A DNA stretch of 64,000 nt from Cymbidium sinense. Lineage: Eukaryota > Streptophyta > Magnoliopsida > Asparagales > Orchidaceae. Positions within the stretch are counted from its first letter, which is position 1. Each line of letters starts with the position of its first letter. The stretch lies in NCBI GenBank assembly GCA_021442155.1, contig CM038221.1:32455906-32519905 (forward strand), read 5' to 3'. This document shows, piece by piece, positions 1-12,129 of this stretch. Made by a program: the position numbers and the translations under genes. The notes under the pieces were generated by a model that saw only the letters and a list, made by a program, of their open reading frames with translations, made no database searches and had not been told where the DNA came from.

Positions 1-744
1 ATTAGTCAACTTAGTCTGTAAGACTACTTACACTAGGCCACTAATCAATATATAGCCAATTATAATAAATTGTGGCATATTAATACACCACCTATATACC
101 ACTAGAAGAGACTAAAGTCAAAAACCATAGAGGACTCATTAAACTATATAAAGGAAACTAGAATAATGTAAGGTTTAGTTACTAGACTAAAATAAAAGAG
201 GCTAAGACAAAATATAAAACAATACATTAATTAACTTAAAAATATTTAAGGTAAAACCACTAGGTATTTATAGGCTAAGGTAAACTAATCATTAATGCTC
301 AACTATTAGAGTCACGACTATAAGATAAACATTAGCGTCACTTATGTTTACCTTAATTAAACTAGTAGCCTACTTAGGTGTAGCCCAAGTAAACCACAAA
401 AAACACTAAATCACCTAAAATAACTAATGTACCTAGATTAATAAACTCACTAGAGCAAGATTCAACAAAATTAAACTTTGTCACCATTAAATATAATCCA
501 TCAATCGATGATTGACATAGTCGTATCACTAAAAACCTACCAAATTTTAATGTTTATCAACCTCAACACATAATGTGTCTTCTTGATAATTGTTCTTAAA
601 TAACTAATCCATCAAATGCTTGATAATGATGATTGACATTTGATTAGATCTTATTGTCACAATACACAGTGATAATTTATCATTTATCATGTACTGATTA
701 AATTATAATATATATACATATTTGTGTATGTGTGTGGGAAGAGA
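1..744. other. AT-rich intergenic DNA, no gene seen
   Basis: Very AT-rich sequence without a convincing reading frame. The first 440 bases are rich in short words built on ACTA and CTAAA, which suggests an old degenerate repeat, but I could not define a unit. Its right end merges into a short TA/TG-rich tract before the inverted-repeat arm that follows. Confidence 0.5.
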
Positions 745-1244
745 TTATTTAATCTTATCTTGTTGGAATTAGTATTGTATTATGTTTTAGAAAAAAATTT
801 ATCTTTTAATATTATATAAAATTATGTGCACATGCACAACTAAGTTAAGAGAAGCATAAATATGATTTTAACAAGAAAATTTATAAATAAATATAATCAT
901 AAAGCCATGAAAAGACATGTGACCCTTTTGTTAAAGAATATGGTTATTTCAAAGCCATGAGTTTAAACTACAAACTTCATAATTAATCACTCAATTAAAA
1001 AAAATTATGAAGCCTATACCAATTGATATAATTTCACTATTATAAAAAAAAAGTATAAAAGGAGTTTATCTCCATAATTAGATAAAGTGTTAACATAATA
1101 TAGTGAATATAAAATGTAGAAAATATTTTATTTTGCCATAATTTAAAAGCCTTAAAATGTTTGAGTTTTATTAAATGATGCTAAGTGAGTAGTTTAATCG
1201 TTCTCTCAATAGTGAACTAGATCAATAGAAATTAGTTTGTGTTA
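745..1244 (+). repeat. Left arm of a long inverted repeat
   Basis: This roughly 500-bp stretch reappears as its reverse complement at 9517-9838 and 11883-11975. Shared landmarks are a block near 1063-1113 with the words TTTATCTCCATAATTAGATA and TAATATAGTGAATATAAA, a TTAAGAGAAG word near 843, and a TTCTCTCAATAGTG word near 1200. Similarity stops on the inner side near 1244, where another repeat begins. The arms could be long terminal inverted repeats of one DNA transposon, or two independent opposite-strand insertions of one family. I cannot decide, because no convincing target duplication is visible outside them. Confidence 0.6.
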
Positions 1245-2500
1245 GTGACCTCACTTTTGGAGTGAGTTCTCAACTTCTTCATCATAGATCTAGGAATCTT
1301 ATAGACACTAAGAGCTCGAGTGTCCTAAGACACTTCTAAGGATTATGTGAACACTTAAACCTAAGCTGGAGACTTAGAAGGATTAGCCATGGGATTAGAT
1401 TAAGGATATTTGAGACTTGTCCATCCTATGGCCTAAACCCAACCTATACTTACCTTCTCAAACCAAACCTTAAATTCAACTCATTTATCAAATCCAAATC
1501 CAAATTCCAAACCAAATGATTGAAACCCATAATCAAATCCAAAATTAAAATTCTTCATAGGCCTCTTGATTTCATCTTATGGACTTTTCCTTAGCCAAAT
1601 TCAAATCAATCAAATTCTGATTTCTAAGATCCCCAATCAATCATTTACTAAATCCAAATCCAAATTCTAAACCAAAGGATTAGAATCCATAATCAAATCC
1701 AAAATAAAAGACCCCCCTTAAAGCCTTATGGTTAAATTCCATAAACTTAGCCAAATCTCCACCCAATTCAATCCAAATTTTATTGATCTCTTCATAAATC
1801 ATTTATATCTTCATTTATATTTACAAATATAAATGAGATATAAACTCAAATAGCCAAAGCTAAATAAATCTAAATCCAAATCTAATCAAAACCCTTCTTA
1901 AGCTATATGGACCTACCTCCATGAACTTGGCCAAATCTCATACAAATCAACCGAAAATCAATTGGTTTCTTTATATACCAATTACTCCTTCATTTATATT
2001 CATAAATATAAATGAACTCACCCTCTAATGACCAAAAATAAATCAAACTAAATTGGTTTCCTCCTTATCCATTTTAACCTACATCCTTAAGCTTGATCAA
2101 ATTTGCTCCCAAATCACTCCAAACTCAAGTGATTTTCTCATGAATCATTTATATCTTCATTTATATTTCCAAATATAAATGAAATATAAATTCAACCAAA
2201 ACCAAGTCAAAATCAAACCAAAACCCAATTCAAGCCTTTTAAGCCATATTTATACTTGGCCAAATCCTATCCAAATCAAGCCAAAACTAATGGATTTTCT
2301 CTTGAATCAATCATTCCTTCAATCATTTACCCAAATATAAATAAAATCTTTAATTATCAAACCAAACTCAAGTCAACCCAAGTCAAGCCCAAGTTAGCCC
2401 TTTTAGCTTGAAAACTTCAAATGAAAATCCATTAGACTCCAAATTGATTATAGGATTTATATTTCAATCATAGCTCATATATAAGTTCAACTAAACTTGA
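1245..2500. repeat. Dispersed repeat family B, X and Z segments
   Basis: The first part (about 1245-1430) matches 42850-43030: both carry GAGTGAGTTCTCAAC, a phrase around TAAGACAC, GATTATGTG and GACTTAGAAG. The following part (Z) is built of CAAATC/CCAAA words and contains four spaced copies of an AT-rich dyad around TTCATTTATATT...AATATAAATGA, near 1797, 1980, 2144 and 2304 (spacing about 160-183). Two further copies of the dyad occur at 43275-43510. No coding potential. It is probably part of a large retrotransposon LTR or untranslated region, but the class is not shown. Confidence 0.6.
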
Positions 2501-3600
2501 ATCAACCAAAATCAAACTAATTGACCCATTTAGGTCCACATAACCCAAAGTCCAACCCACATTGGATTAGACCAGCCCATCTAAGCCTCATATCATGATC
2601 AATAATCACCCTAGGATGATCAACCACCTTGAATTGGGTCAAACCAAGTCAACCTTTAGACAAATGAAACCTAAACTAAAACCTACCATACACCAAATTA
2701 AGAAACCATTGATTCAAACCAACTCATGATCAATGATTTAACATGACTAAACTCTCAATTGAGCCAAACCAAGTCCAATTGGCCATTTGACCCAAGTTAA
2801 CCAAAATTGGCCTAAAATGTCAAAATTGGTCAAATCATGATCTAACCCAAATTGATTGTAAAAATGGCTCAAATTTATTCCAAATTGATTATTGAACTGG
2901 ACCAAAGACATAATTGAGACCAATTTGACCAATTGGTCAACTTGACCCAACCAAGCCCAAATTGACCTAAAGGGTTAAATTGGCCAAAATCCAGATTAAA
3001 TCCAAATTGATTCAAACCAAAGCCTACAAACATTTTCAATTGACCAATTGAACATGAACCAACACCTAACCTAACCCAATTTGGTCAAATTGGTCAACTT
3101 ATCCCATTTGACATATTTGAATCCAAGTGAGCCAAAATCAAACCTAGGCCAATTTGATTGAAACCACTTGAACCAAAACTCTTCAAATAATCATCTTAAC
3201 ACAACCCAAGCCGATGACCAATTGGTCAACCCACCCAACATGAACCCATATGAACCCATTTGACCAAATGAAGCTAAAACCCATAAAACCAACCCATGAG
3301 ACTTTGATGGTGACAAAAACTCAACCCAAACTAACCCTAGGTTAGCCCAAAGTTCTACCGAAAGTCAAGTGGTCCCCATCCAAGCCATAATCCATTGGTT
3401 AAGCCCTCTTCATATAGGATTACACCCATAAATGGCAAAGTCTACTGTCCCATCACCTTGGACCATCCAACTTCCAAATGAGGGTGCACCTACCCACCAC
3501 CACCTAATCCATGCTAGTAGCCATGGACCAAAGGGAGGTGAGCCAACTCACCTCCCATGCAGCCACCAAGGGATCAAGTAAACCAATTCAGCCAAGATCA
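2501..3600. repeat. G-poor CCAAATTGG-rich low-complexity tract
   Basis: Dense, irregular words such as CCAAATTGG, ACCAAG and TTGACC recur with a strong excess of C and A over G and T on this strand. Two perfect palindromes are present: TTGACCAATTGGTCAA at 2925-2940 and TGACCAATTGGTCA at 3215-3228. Open frames here are by-products of the simple composition. It lies between the two halves of repeat family B and is likely part of the same element. Confidence 0.5.
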
Positions 3601-4560
3601 AGCCTTAAGCCACCTCCCATGACTCCCTCCAACCCAATCGAGTAACGTGGACTCGATTGAGACACCTCCAATGCTCTGATGGTGGCTGGCTAGCTGACAG
3701 ATGGGAAATCATCCTGTTCATCCAACTCAACACATCAATGGGTATACCCCCTCAATTCGAACAAAAATGAAATGAATTTACTTTGTGCAAGCTTCTTAAC
3801 ACCAAGCCGAGCTTCCTTGTGAGTTTTAGAGCGATCCCAAGCATCCCACCTTCGGCATTTCCTCTTCCTGTATGGAACCAAAATAGGGGAGGCTATCTTC
3901 GATCTAAACTCTCTCAATTCGCCACCAAACTTCAATTGCTCATTCCCACACCATCTCCATACCTAGTCGATGCTACCCAACTCGTTTCCTAAGCTTCCAA
4001 TCCACCGGAGCAAAGAGTTTGATCAAGACCGAAATCCAAACCTCCATTCTTAATCAACCGAAAGTGAACCTGGAATTGGCTTTTGCTTCTCAACAGGCCT
4101 CATCTCTACTAAAGCTACCTCGATCCCAATCCGGCCTTGAGCTGTGAGGTAATTCCCCTAAATTATAGATATAGAAAAAATTGGTTGGTCCTTTATGAAG
4201 GAGATTTGCATTTGAGCTCATCCTAGCTGTTGGATCCTTCTGGATCCTTTGCACGAAGGTGTGGGTTGAGTTTGGAGTGGATCCGAGTTCGGGTGAGCTC
4301 GGATTCAGTGATCCGTGGTTGACGGGCTCTGTCATTCGCTGGTCATAGGAAGAAGGATCACGGGCCATCCGTTCTGCATGATTAGAATGGATGGCACAAT
4401 CGATCATGCATCACTCATTTCTCCCCTTTACACCACGGGTTCGATCCTCACCATCCTATTCGAGATCAGACACCGAAGATCAATGCTGTGTCTACCACCA
4501 GCTGACTTAACGTGCGGATGTAACAACTTAAATAACCAATCCCACGATGCCATGTGAAAA
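3601..4560. repeat. Dispersed repeat family B, Y segment
   Basis: A GC-richer block matching 42180-42840. Shared landmarks in order are CCTCAATTCGA, a CCAAAATAGGGGAGGC word at 3879-3894 and 42369-42384, CACACCAT near 3948, CAAGCTTCCAA-like words, TGAGGTAATTC near 4145 and 42653, a GGTCCTTT word, and a GATC-rich end. Open frames on both strands do not resemble a known protein and are not conserved between the copies. In the other copy Y directly precedes X; here Y follows X and Z. Confidence 0.6.
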
Positions 4561-6119
4561 GTGCCGGTCACATGCCACATGGCGTGGATTAGTTTAATTA
4601 AGGTTAATTAATTTGATTTTAAGGCTAAACTTCCATAATTTATAACTAATTATAGAATAATCTTAAAAATACAAATAATGACTCATTTTAAAGGTATTTC
4701 AGGAGAATTTGATAAAAATATTTTCAATTGGTTTTGAATAATAAATAGCTTAATTAGAGTTTAATTAAAAACTTAATTAGCTTAATTACTCTCTAATCTC
4801 TCAAGTAATTGATTTTAGAATATTTGAGAGGATGACCTCTCATCTAATTTTCTCGGGATTTTATTACTTGTTAAATTAGGATTGATTAATTGAGTCCTAA
4901 TTACCTTCTTAGCTTCATTAAGGGTGTAAGCATATATATAATAATTGATTATCTAGACTCTCTAATCACTATGAATGGTAAGGAGACTTAGAAAGTATAT
5001 TGGAGCCTCCTCCTAATCCTTTTCTCTAATTTTCTTCTCAAACCAAAGTGCTAATTAATGATTAATTAACTAATTAATAACTTAATTAACTAAGTTAAAA
5101 TTCAAATCACATAAAATTATGCTTGAACAAGTGGATGGCTTATAGAATTAGATTGGGACCTCTTTCACTACCTTTTACCTTATGCCCATCTCATTTCAAA
5201 AAATATATATATATTAACTTTGAAAATTAATTAAAGAGAGTTGAATTGATGGATTCATGATTTAATTAATTGAACTAAAAAATATAATTAAATTTGATTT
5301 CCCTTAATTCATCTTGGGTAGAGCTTTAAGTGTTCAATAACCTAAAGAGGCTTAATGAAATTATGATTAGCTCACTTGTGTGAGAAAATCATGAAAGTAA
5401 TTAAAATAATTCCTTAAGCTTAATTAATAAATGGTTATGAGCTAATTGCATTAGGCCCCTTTCACTCCATAGGAGCATTGTTATTTACTTTTAAATTTAT
5501 TTGCTTATTGCATTAGCTCATAATCATTTAATCAATTACCTTAAGATAACATAGGTAAGGGTTTAATTAATTGATTTAATCAATGCTTAATTTAGTCAAT
5601 CCATAAAATCAATCTAATTGCTTCTTATTAAATCAAATTAACTCACACAAAATGGGGAATGGGACTAGGATTAGAAATCTTTCTCACATCCCTTAAATCA
5701 AGTTAAAAATAAAATTAAAAGTGACATTAAGAAGCTTTGGTTTATTTTAAATAAGCTTATTTAATATGATCGTCCTTATGAATTAGTTGGATTGAATGAA
5801 ATTACATGCTTGTGCCTCTTTGTTTCTTTCCAATCATATAAAAATATTATATGCCACTTGAATCATTCATTTCTTCAAAAATTAATTAAACATAGATGAT
5901 TTCTTTTATGTCAAGCTTGCATGTGTTGATTTAAAATAATATATGTGTGGTTATTATCACTATTAAATTAAAACAATTTTTTCAAATCTTATAAACAAGT
6001 GATTACATATGCTATAAATACTAGTTATAAATACATAAGAAATGCAAATGATTATAGATTTAGTGTATGAAGTAAAGTTCTTTTCTTTCATTCATATATT
6101 GATTTATGTAAGTAATAAT
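4561..6119. other. AT-rich DNA with TTAATTAA-type words, no gene
   Basis: Rich in AATTAATTA and TTAATTGA words, with no convincing coding region, RNA gene or boundary. It probably belongs to the same decayed element as the flanking repeats, but I see no direct evidence. Confidence 0.4.
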
Positions 6120-6720
6120 GTTATATTTATTGACAACCTAGGAATATGAGGCTTTAGCTAGTCCCAAGGAGGTCATTTGATTACCTCACCCTGGTTTAAC
6201 AATGACATGCACTCCATTTGATTGCATATTTCAATATTAGAATTTAAATAAGACTTTACTCGATGTATATAAATCTTTTCAATCAAATAAAGTACAACTT
6301 TTGTATGGTTTTCTCTTTTAGTTATGCATACATTCATATGCATTTGAGAAAAGCAAATATTTAGTTTGGACATCCCGGGAATAAGAGGATTTAAGTAGCC
6401 CCAAAGAGGTCATTTGATTACCTCACTTTCTTGGTTAACAATGGTATGTACTAGCTTATGTCTCTCATACATGTGTGTGTGGACTTAATTATGGAGTCAA
6501 AATTCATCTCTTTTTCACCAAAACACATGCATTTTCAATTGTTTAAATGGTGAATTAATTAATCATGCGATCAAAAGCTCTCTTTCTTACATTCATGTAA
6601 ACATACATGTGTTTGAATGCAAATGGTATTTAGTCCGGACATCGAGAATACGAGGCTTTAGCTAGCCCCAAGGAGGTCATTTGATTACCTCACTTCCCTG
6701 GTTAACAATGACACTTAACT
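6120..6720. repeat. Three-copy degenerate tandem repeat, about 240-265 bp
   Basis: A core of about 85 bases holding GAATA.GAGG, TTTAGCTAG, CCCAA, and GGTCATTTGATTACCTCAC recurs with GGTCATTTGATTACCTCAC starting at 6171, 6408 and 6674 (spacing 237 and 266). The spacers are AT-rich and diverged. Short open frames across it are not conserved in frame between units, so it looks non-coding. Confidence 0.7.
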
Positions 6721-9516
6721 GTTTAACTTCATTCTTATGTATTTTTGCATAAGAATCTAGATAGAGCTTTAAATTAATATGATAAAATAATTCAATCAAA
6801 AAGTAAAATATAAACTTTAAATGTATATGTTTATATTCATCATTTAAGTGTGCCAACACATATTGCATGTATAGATATATTTAGGACTTTGTCATACACA
6901 TGCTACATATGATGGAAAGAAATGAATAGACATGTGTTATGTGATAGTAATTAACTCCAATTAATCTTAAAATGTCTTTCTTATTGAATGAGATTATTTA
7001 TAGTGATCCTAAACCTATGATTAATTTAAATATGTAATAAGTCATTTATTAAAGAGAATTGATTAAATAATATACTTTAGATGTGGCTTAAAGTAGGGAT
7101 AAAAGAGAGTAATCCTCTCTTTCTTTCTCTTATAATACTTAGTTGCTAAGTGTAAACTAAATGTAACAAAAGAAAATAATAAGTAAAACTTACAAATTAA
7201 TTAAGTCACTTAAAGTGAAACCATCCTTTATAATTAAATCCTTTCATACTTAGAAAATTACAACAAAGCTTAGTTAAGGTATACCACACAAGTCTTAATA
7301 CTTTAGAATTAAGTCACCACTTAGCTTTATGTTAAGGTGGTGCATGGTAATGAATGTCTTATTTTATGATCATTTTAGATTGGATGTATGCTCCATAACG
7401 GATGTTAAGTGATTAGCCTAATCATATTTTATAAGGGATTATGCTTAAGGGTGCTTAAAATAATTATAAATGCTCTCTTTACGTTGCTTAACTAAGTATA
7501 ACCCAAATTAAGCAGTTTGGTTACCCATGTGCAGGCTAAGTCAAAATCATTCATATAATTTGCTTGGGTTGTATGATGTGTTTAGCTAATACTTGTCTTG
7601 GGTGTAGTTAGATTTACTTTTCTTATTTTTTATGTAATTTTATATTATGAATTAGGATTAGTGTTATGGGTGATTAAGATGAGCTAAAAAGGCTTTGCTG
7701 GAGGCATGATGCTTTTGAAGTAAGCAAATCCAAATGAAGAAATGAAGGAGGCATGAAGAATGAAGATAAGAAGACCCTCCATAGAATTTATTCATTTGTA
7801 TAATTTGTAATTATTTTTTCATATATCGGGTTGTATAGAGATACCCATTTTTCTTTTGGGTTGTATGGCGACTTCACTTTTATTCTTTTATATTAGATTT
7901 ATAAATTTTTTGATATTTTGTTTATAATTGTATAATACAAATAACATGCCTTTTCTTAGTTTCTTGCTTATATGGTGATTTATTGTGTGGCCTAGATCCG
8001 ATTAGGTTCTTAGGAAAAAATAAATTTTCTACCACAACTACAAATCATAACTAAATTTTCTAAGCAATTTATAACCTCACATAAAGCCTAGGCATTAAAT
8101 CAAGATAATGAAAAGATTTAGCAACCCTTAGAATGTTGTATGCTTAATACCATGCATCCATATTATTTCACTTTTAAGAGGGTTTTCATCCTTGCAAAGG
8201 AAGACTTGACCTTTGAGGGTCTCCTCTGTGGTGGAGAATACCTCTTTCTCTCTGATTTATTCAATAACCGCATTTCATCATGCATTTAGACATAAAAATC
8301 TATGGCCTTTATCAAAATAAAGAGTCCAAAAAATTAAATAAAATTGAAAAGATTAGTATTACTAAGTCATTGTTCATACCACTCATGCTCTACTCTCTTA
8401 GGAGTGGGTTTAAAACTTTAGTTTCTTTCTAAATAATAACAACCAACTATCTTGCAAAATCATATTACTTGTTTACATAGCTTTAAAGCATAGGAGGAGT
8501 TAGTGCTACCACTGGTGGTTATAAGTCAAGTGGGGTTTACCATCTCTGGGGTAAATATACCCATCTTTGCTAGATTTAGGATGTGTTTTGGCCCTTTTAA
8601 AGCTCCCTAGATTTAGGATGAGGTTGCTATTTTCTTCTGCTACAAGCATAAATCCACACCTCTGGCATTTCCATAACCTTATATTATGGGATTATAAGCT
8701 CTAGCATTTTAATAAAATTCCAACTCAAACATATAATTCTCCTCAATTTCAAACATATAAAGTCCAACCATAGGAAAGGTTGGAATGCTCATTAAGTTTC
8801 CTAATAAGTCCTTTTTGATCTACCCTGAATGATTTTCCAAGTATAACCAATTTATTGATAGTCCTATCTTTGAAATCTTTGGAGACAATAATTGCATACT
8901 TTAATCGAGAGTATTCTTAAGGAATTCACCATCCTTATGATGTAATTAACTATGGGGCCTTCCTCCCATTGGAAACTTTGGAACCCAGTTTACTATAAAC
9001 CCTACTTTATTCATTCATGTAAAGTAGGAAAAAAAATCTCTACTAGATTTGAAGACCCTTCATGCCTTAGGAGTCCTTGTTAGGTGATTATGCCTGTTAT
9101 ATGGTGGTGATTTCTATCTTTCGAGATAGTGCACCATTTCTTGATGTTGTACGTCATCTCAATAAGTACACTCGATGCATGGTGTCCCCATATACATCTG
9201 AAAATAAATACCGTGATAGTTGAGGAGTAATATCAATGATTAAATGAAGATTGTTAGTAAAATCAATCTTTCTCGATAGGATGTAAGATAAAACAAATGT
9301 GAAAACTAGCATTACATTTATGGTTGATGGAATCAAATATTTGTTGTCGGTATGTTTTAAGCCAAAGTCAAAGGCAAAGGGAAAGATAAAAAATAAACTA
9401 TGGCAATTAATATTTGATCAGAATCTCAAATGAGTAATGTTAGTTTTCCCATTTATCTTATCTCTCATCCTATTAGGAGAAAGATTGAATTGACTAACAA
9501 TCTTAACCATTGATAT
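6721..9516. other. AT-rich repeat-derived DNA, no gene recognised
   Basis: About 2.8 kb without a supported gene. I see no conserved protein, tandem unit or terminal repeat. Its position between the inverted-repeat arms suggests it is the decayed interior of one or more mobile elements. Confidence 0.4.
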
Positions 9517-9838
9517 TACCTCTCAACTATCAACTAATACAAACTAATTACCATTGAACTCACCACTATTGAGAGAACAATTAAATCAATCACTTGTCAT
9601 CATTTAATAAAATTTAGACATAATAAAGCTTTTATATTACCAAAAAATGAAATATTTTTTATAGTTTATATTCACTATATTATGTTAGTGCTTTATCTAA
9701 TTATGGAGATAAACACCTTTTCTTAGTGAAAATATTCCATTGCTTCATAATTCTTTAAATAGTGTCACAATTCCTTTGAACGCTTTATGAATTTTTCATT
9801 TAAAAAATTTTCTTATAAAAATTATGTCTGTACTTCTC
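9517..9838 (-). repeat. Right arm of the long inverted repeat, inner part
   Basis: Reverse complement of about 840-1244. Landmarks are TATTGAGAGAACAATTAAA, TCATTTAATAAAATTTA, TATATTCACTATATTATGTTA and TTCATAATTCTTT. It runs up to TTCTCTTA, where the TTA-flanked element interrupts it, and resumes at 11883. Confidence 0.6.
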
Positions 9839-10350
9839 TTAAATTGGGCATCAATTTTTATTTTCTATTTTTTAAAATTTTAAGAAATAGAAAAAATAAA
9901 AATAAAAAATATGTTTATTTATTTATTTTATTATTTTTATCTTTCTATTTTTAAACAAATTTGTTTTTTTATTGTCAAAATATTAAAACATGTAAAGCCT
10001 ATTTTCCTTTATTTTTAAAACATATGGTCATACTTTTTAGGTTTTTAAGAATTTGGATTTGATTTTTTTAATTTTTAAAATTATATTATATAATATTATT
10101 ATTTTAATTAATTTAATCTAATAAGATTTATCTTGAATGTAGATAATAATAGATTAATTTTAATATATCATGTATGTTTATATATATAATATAAATTTGA
10201 ATTTAAATATTAGATTTTGATTGATTCTAATTAAATTTAACTTGATTATTTAATAATAATTATAATTTAACTTATTTCATCAATAATTATTATTTAAAAT
10301 ATATTTATATCTTTTCATAAATTTTATCTTTCTCATATAATTTAAATATG

Positions 10351-11225
10351 CGATATGATTTAAAATAAGCACTAATCTTGTAAAAGAATCTTTGAATCAA
10401 GACTAACCGATCAAGCTTATTATCAATCGACTCTTAAACATGGAGTGTTTATAGTCAAATCGGTGATGAGCCAAATCTAACAAGCCCAAGATCTCATAAT
10501 TGGACTTCATTTGAGCATTCAAATAAACAAAATACATCGATGATCAAGGAATCATTTTGAAATATGGAGGAGTGGTTGATTTTGCATGTATTTATAAACT
10601 ATACCTCAATTTATAAATAGCCTCATTCTTCACATGAGGAGAGAACAAGAGAGAGAGAGCTCTAAAACTTGAAAATCTCCAAGCATAATCGTGCCATGAC
10701 GGCCGACCACCCCTGCCGCCGCAACCACCATCGTGCTACCGCCACCACGTTCATCACCATATCGCTGGTCATCGCTCCACTATCGTGGCCATCCGCTGAC
10801 TATCGCCGGTAATCGATTCCGGATCCATATCGCCATGATCCACCATGTAATACTGCCGCTATTTGTTGCCGCTGACCATCGTCGGCCAACACTGCCGTCA
10901 TCGCGCCGCTCACCGCCATATCATCATCATTTCATTGTTCACCATCATCTACTACCACTAAGAATTTATAACTAACCATGACAATTGTATTGCTCGATTC
11001 TAGATTTCATTATCAACCCTTCTCATATACAATTATGTAATCTTGAACGGAAAATTTATACAAATAGATACATAGTGGAAGATTTTATCTCCCCGTGGTT
11101 TTTTTCTCTTTTGAGGTTTTATGTAAAATGAGTTTTCTTATTAATTCTTCAAACATCAAATTATTCTGAACAAAGCTAAGGCGTAAACTTTTACTCTACC
11201 GCAACTGGTTTTCTAGCACGCAACA
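10351..11225 (-). mobile_element. Solo LTR, LTR family A, minus strand
   Basis: On the minus strand it begins TGTTGCGTGCTAGAAAACC and follows the same order as the LTRs at 53069 and 49563: a CTATGTATCT block, ATTGTATATGAGAAGGG, a GATG/GGCG low-complexity section, CACGATTATGCTTG, TAGAGCTCTC, a TATA-like TATTTATAA, ATTTGAATGCTCAAAT, TAAACACTCCAT and a TCATATC-type end. The flanking pentamers are ATATG (10346-10350) and ATAGG (11226-11230), a target duplication with one mismatch. No internal region is attached, so it is a solo LTR left by recombination. The open frame at 10733-10975 is low-complexity LTR sequence. Confidence 0.8.
10608..10620 (-). promoter_or_regulatory. TATA-like motif of the solo LTR
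   Basis: On the minus strand CTATTTATAAATT lies in the LTR at the same place as CTATTTATAG in the LTRs at 50294 and 53574. It is the likely retrotransposon promoter element, judged by position and conservation only. Confidence 0.45.
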
Positions 11226-11882
11226 ATAGGTGTAGTTATTTTACATTTTAAGTTTATGCAGCAACTCCTACAAATGAGTGTCTTTTTTTTGGCATTTTCA
11301 ACATTTCAAATGCATTGGTGTAGTTTATCTTATAAGCAGATATTTTAAGTAGCATTGATGATGATCAAAATAATATTGCTCAAATCGTGTGATGTCACAT
11401 TTGTAACTTATCGATTTTATTATGTAATCAATTGAATTATGAAAATTCTTGATTTTACATTTTGAATTTTTCTAGTTTTTTTTTTATGAATGAGTATTAT
11501 TCGTTATTTCATGATAATTCAAATCTAATTTATTACTTTCATTGATCATCGATATCGATTTGATTCGATTCGAAAGAATAACAAATATGTAGTTAATGAC
11601 TCAACATCCATCATCATTTGTCTCCAAATATTTTTGATTTATGTTAAAATAAGAAAATATCAAATATATTTTATTTTAGTTTAAAATTTAAAAATAAAAA
11701 TACAAAGTAATCAAGCTACTTAGTAATTAATTAATTTTATTATTTTATTTTTTTATTTTTATTTTTTATTTTTAAAATAAAAAATTTAAAAAAATATAAA
11801 CATTTTTTGTTTCACATAAAACAAAATAAAATAAAAAGAAAAATAAAAATAAAAAATAGAAAGTGATCCCAAACAACCCTTA

Positions 11883-11973
11883 GTTGTGCATTGTACACAA
11901 TTTTATATAATGTTAAAAAATAATTTCTTTCTAGCATATAATATTAATGACAAGATAATTAAGATGAAATAAT

Positions 11974-11975
<2 letters not shown>
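11883..11975 (-). repeat. Right arm of the long inverted repeat, outer part
   Basis: Reverse complement of about 745-838. TTGTGCATTGTACACAATTT pairs with the AAATTATGTGCACATGCACAA-like stretch near 820-842, followed by the match to the ATTATGTTTTAGAAA region. It is the continuation of 9517-9838 beyond the inserted TTA-flanked element. Confidence 0.6.

Positions 11976-12065
<90 letters not shown>
11976..12065. repeat. (TA)n microsatellite, about 90 bp
   Basis: Uninterrupted TA dinucleotides. The left inverted-repeat arm has a short TA/TG-rich tract at the matching outer end (about 705-735), so the microsatellite probably expanded from a shared simple tract. Confidence 0.95.
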
Positions 12066-12067
<2 letters not shown>

Positions 12068-12129
12068 CTTTTAAAATTTATTCAAAATTTAAGGTAAATA
12101 ATAAAAAATATAAATTAAAATTATTATCA

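Larger units (their letters stand above)
9842..11879. mobile_element. TTA-flanked DNA element (Tourist/Harbinger-like) with nested solo LTR
   Basis: This segment splits the right inverted-repeat arm. Its ends are bracketed by TTA at 9839-9841 and 11880-11882, and the arm sequence continues on both sides, which marks it as an insertion. The right end read outward is AGGGTTGTTTGGGATCACTT followed by T-rich sequence; the left end has a shortened version with GGGCATCA and a T-rich run. TTA duplications and GGGxxTGTTTGG-type ends are typical of PIF/Harbinger MITEs. No transposase is inside. A solo LTR (10351-11225) accounts for much of the length. Confidence 0.5.

Noticed and set aside
2747..2950. 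67-residue minus-strand frame
   Set aside because: Product of the CCAAATTGG low-complexity tract.
4380..4460. Possible tRNA, because of GGTTCGATCC at 4439
   Set aside because: No acceptor stem pairing and no A box at the right distance; the matching repeat copy lacks the motif.
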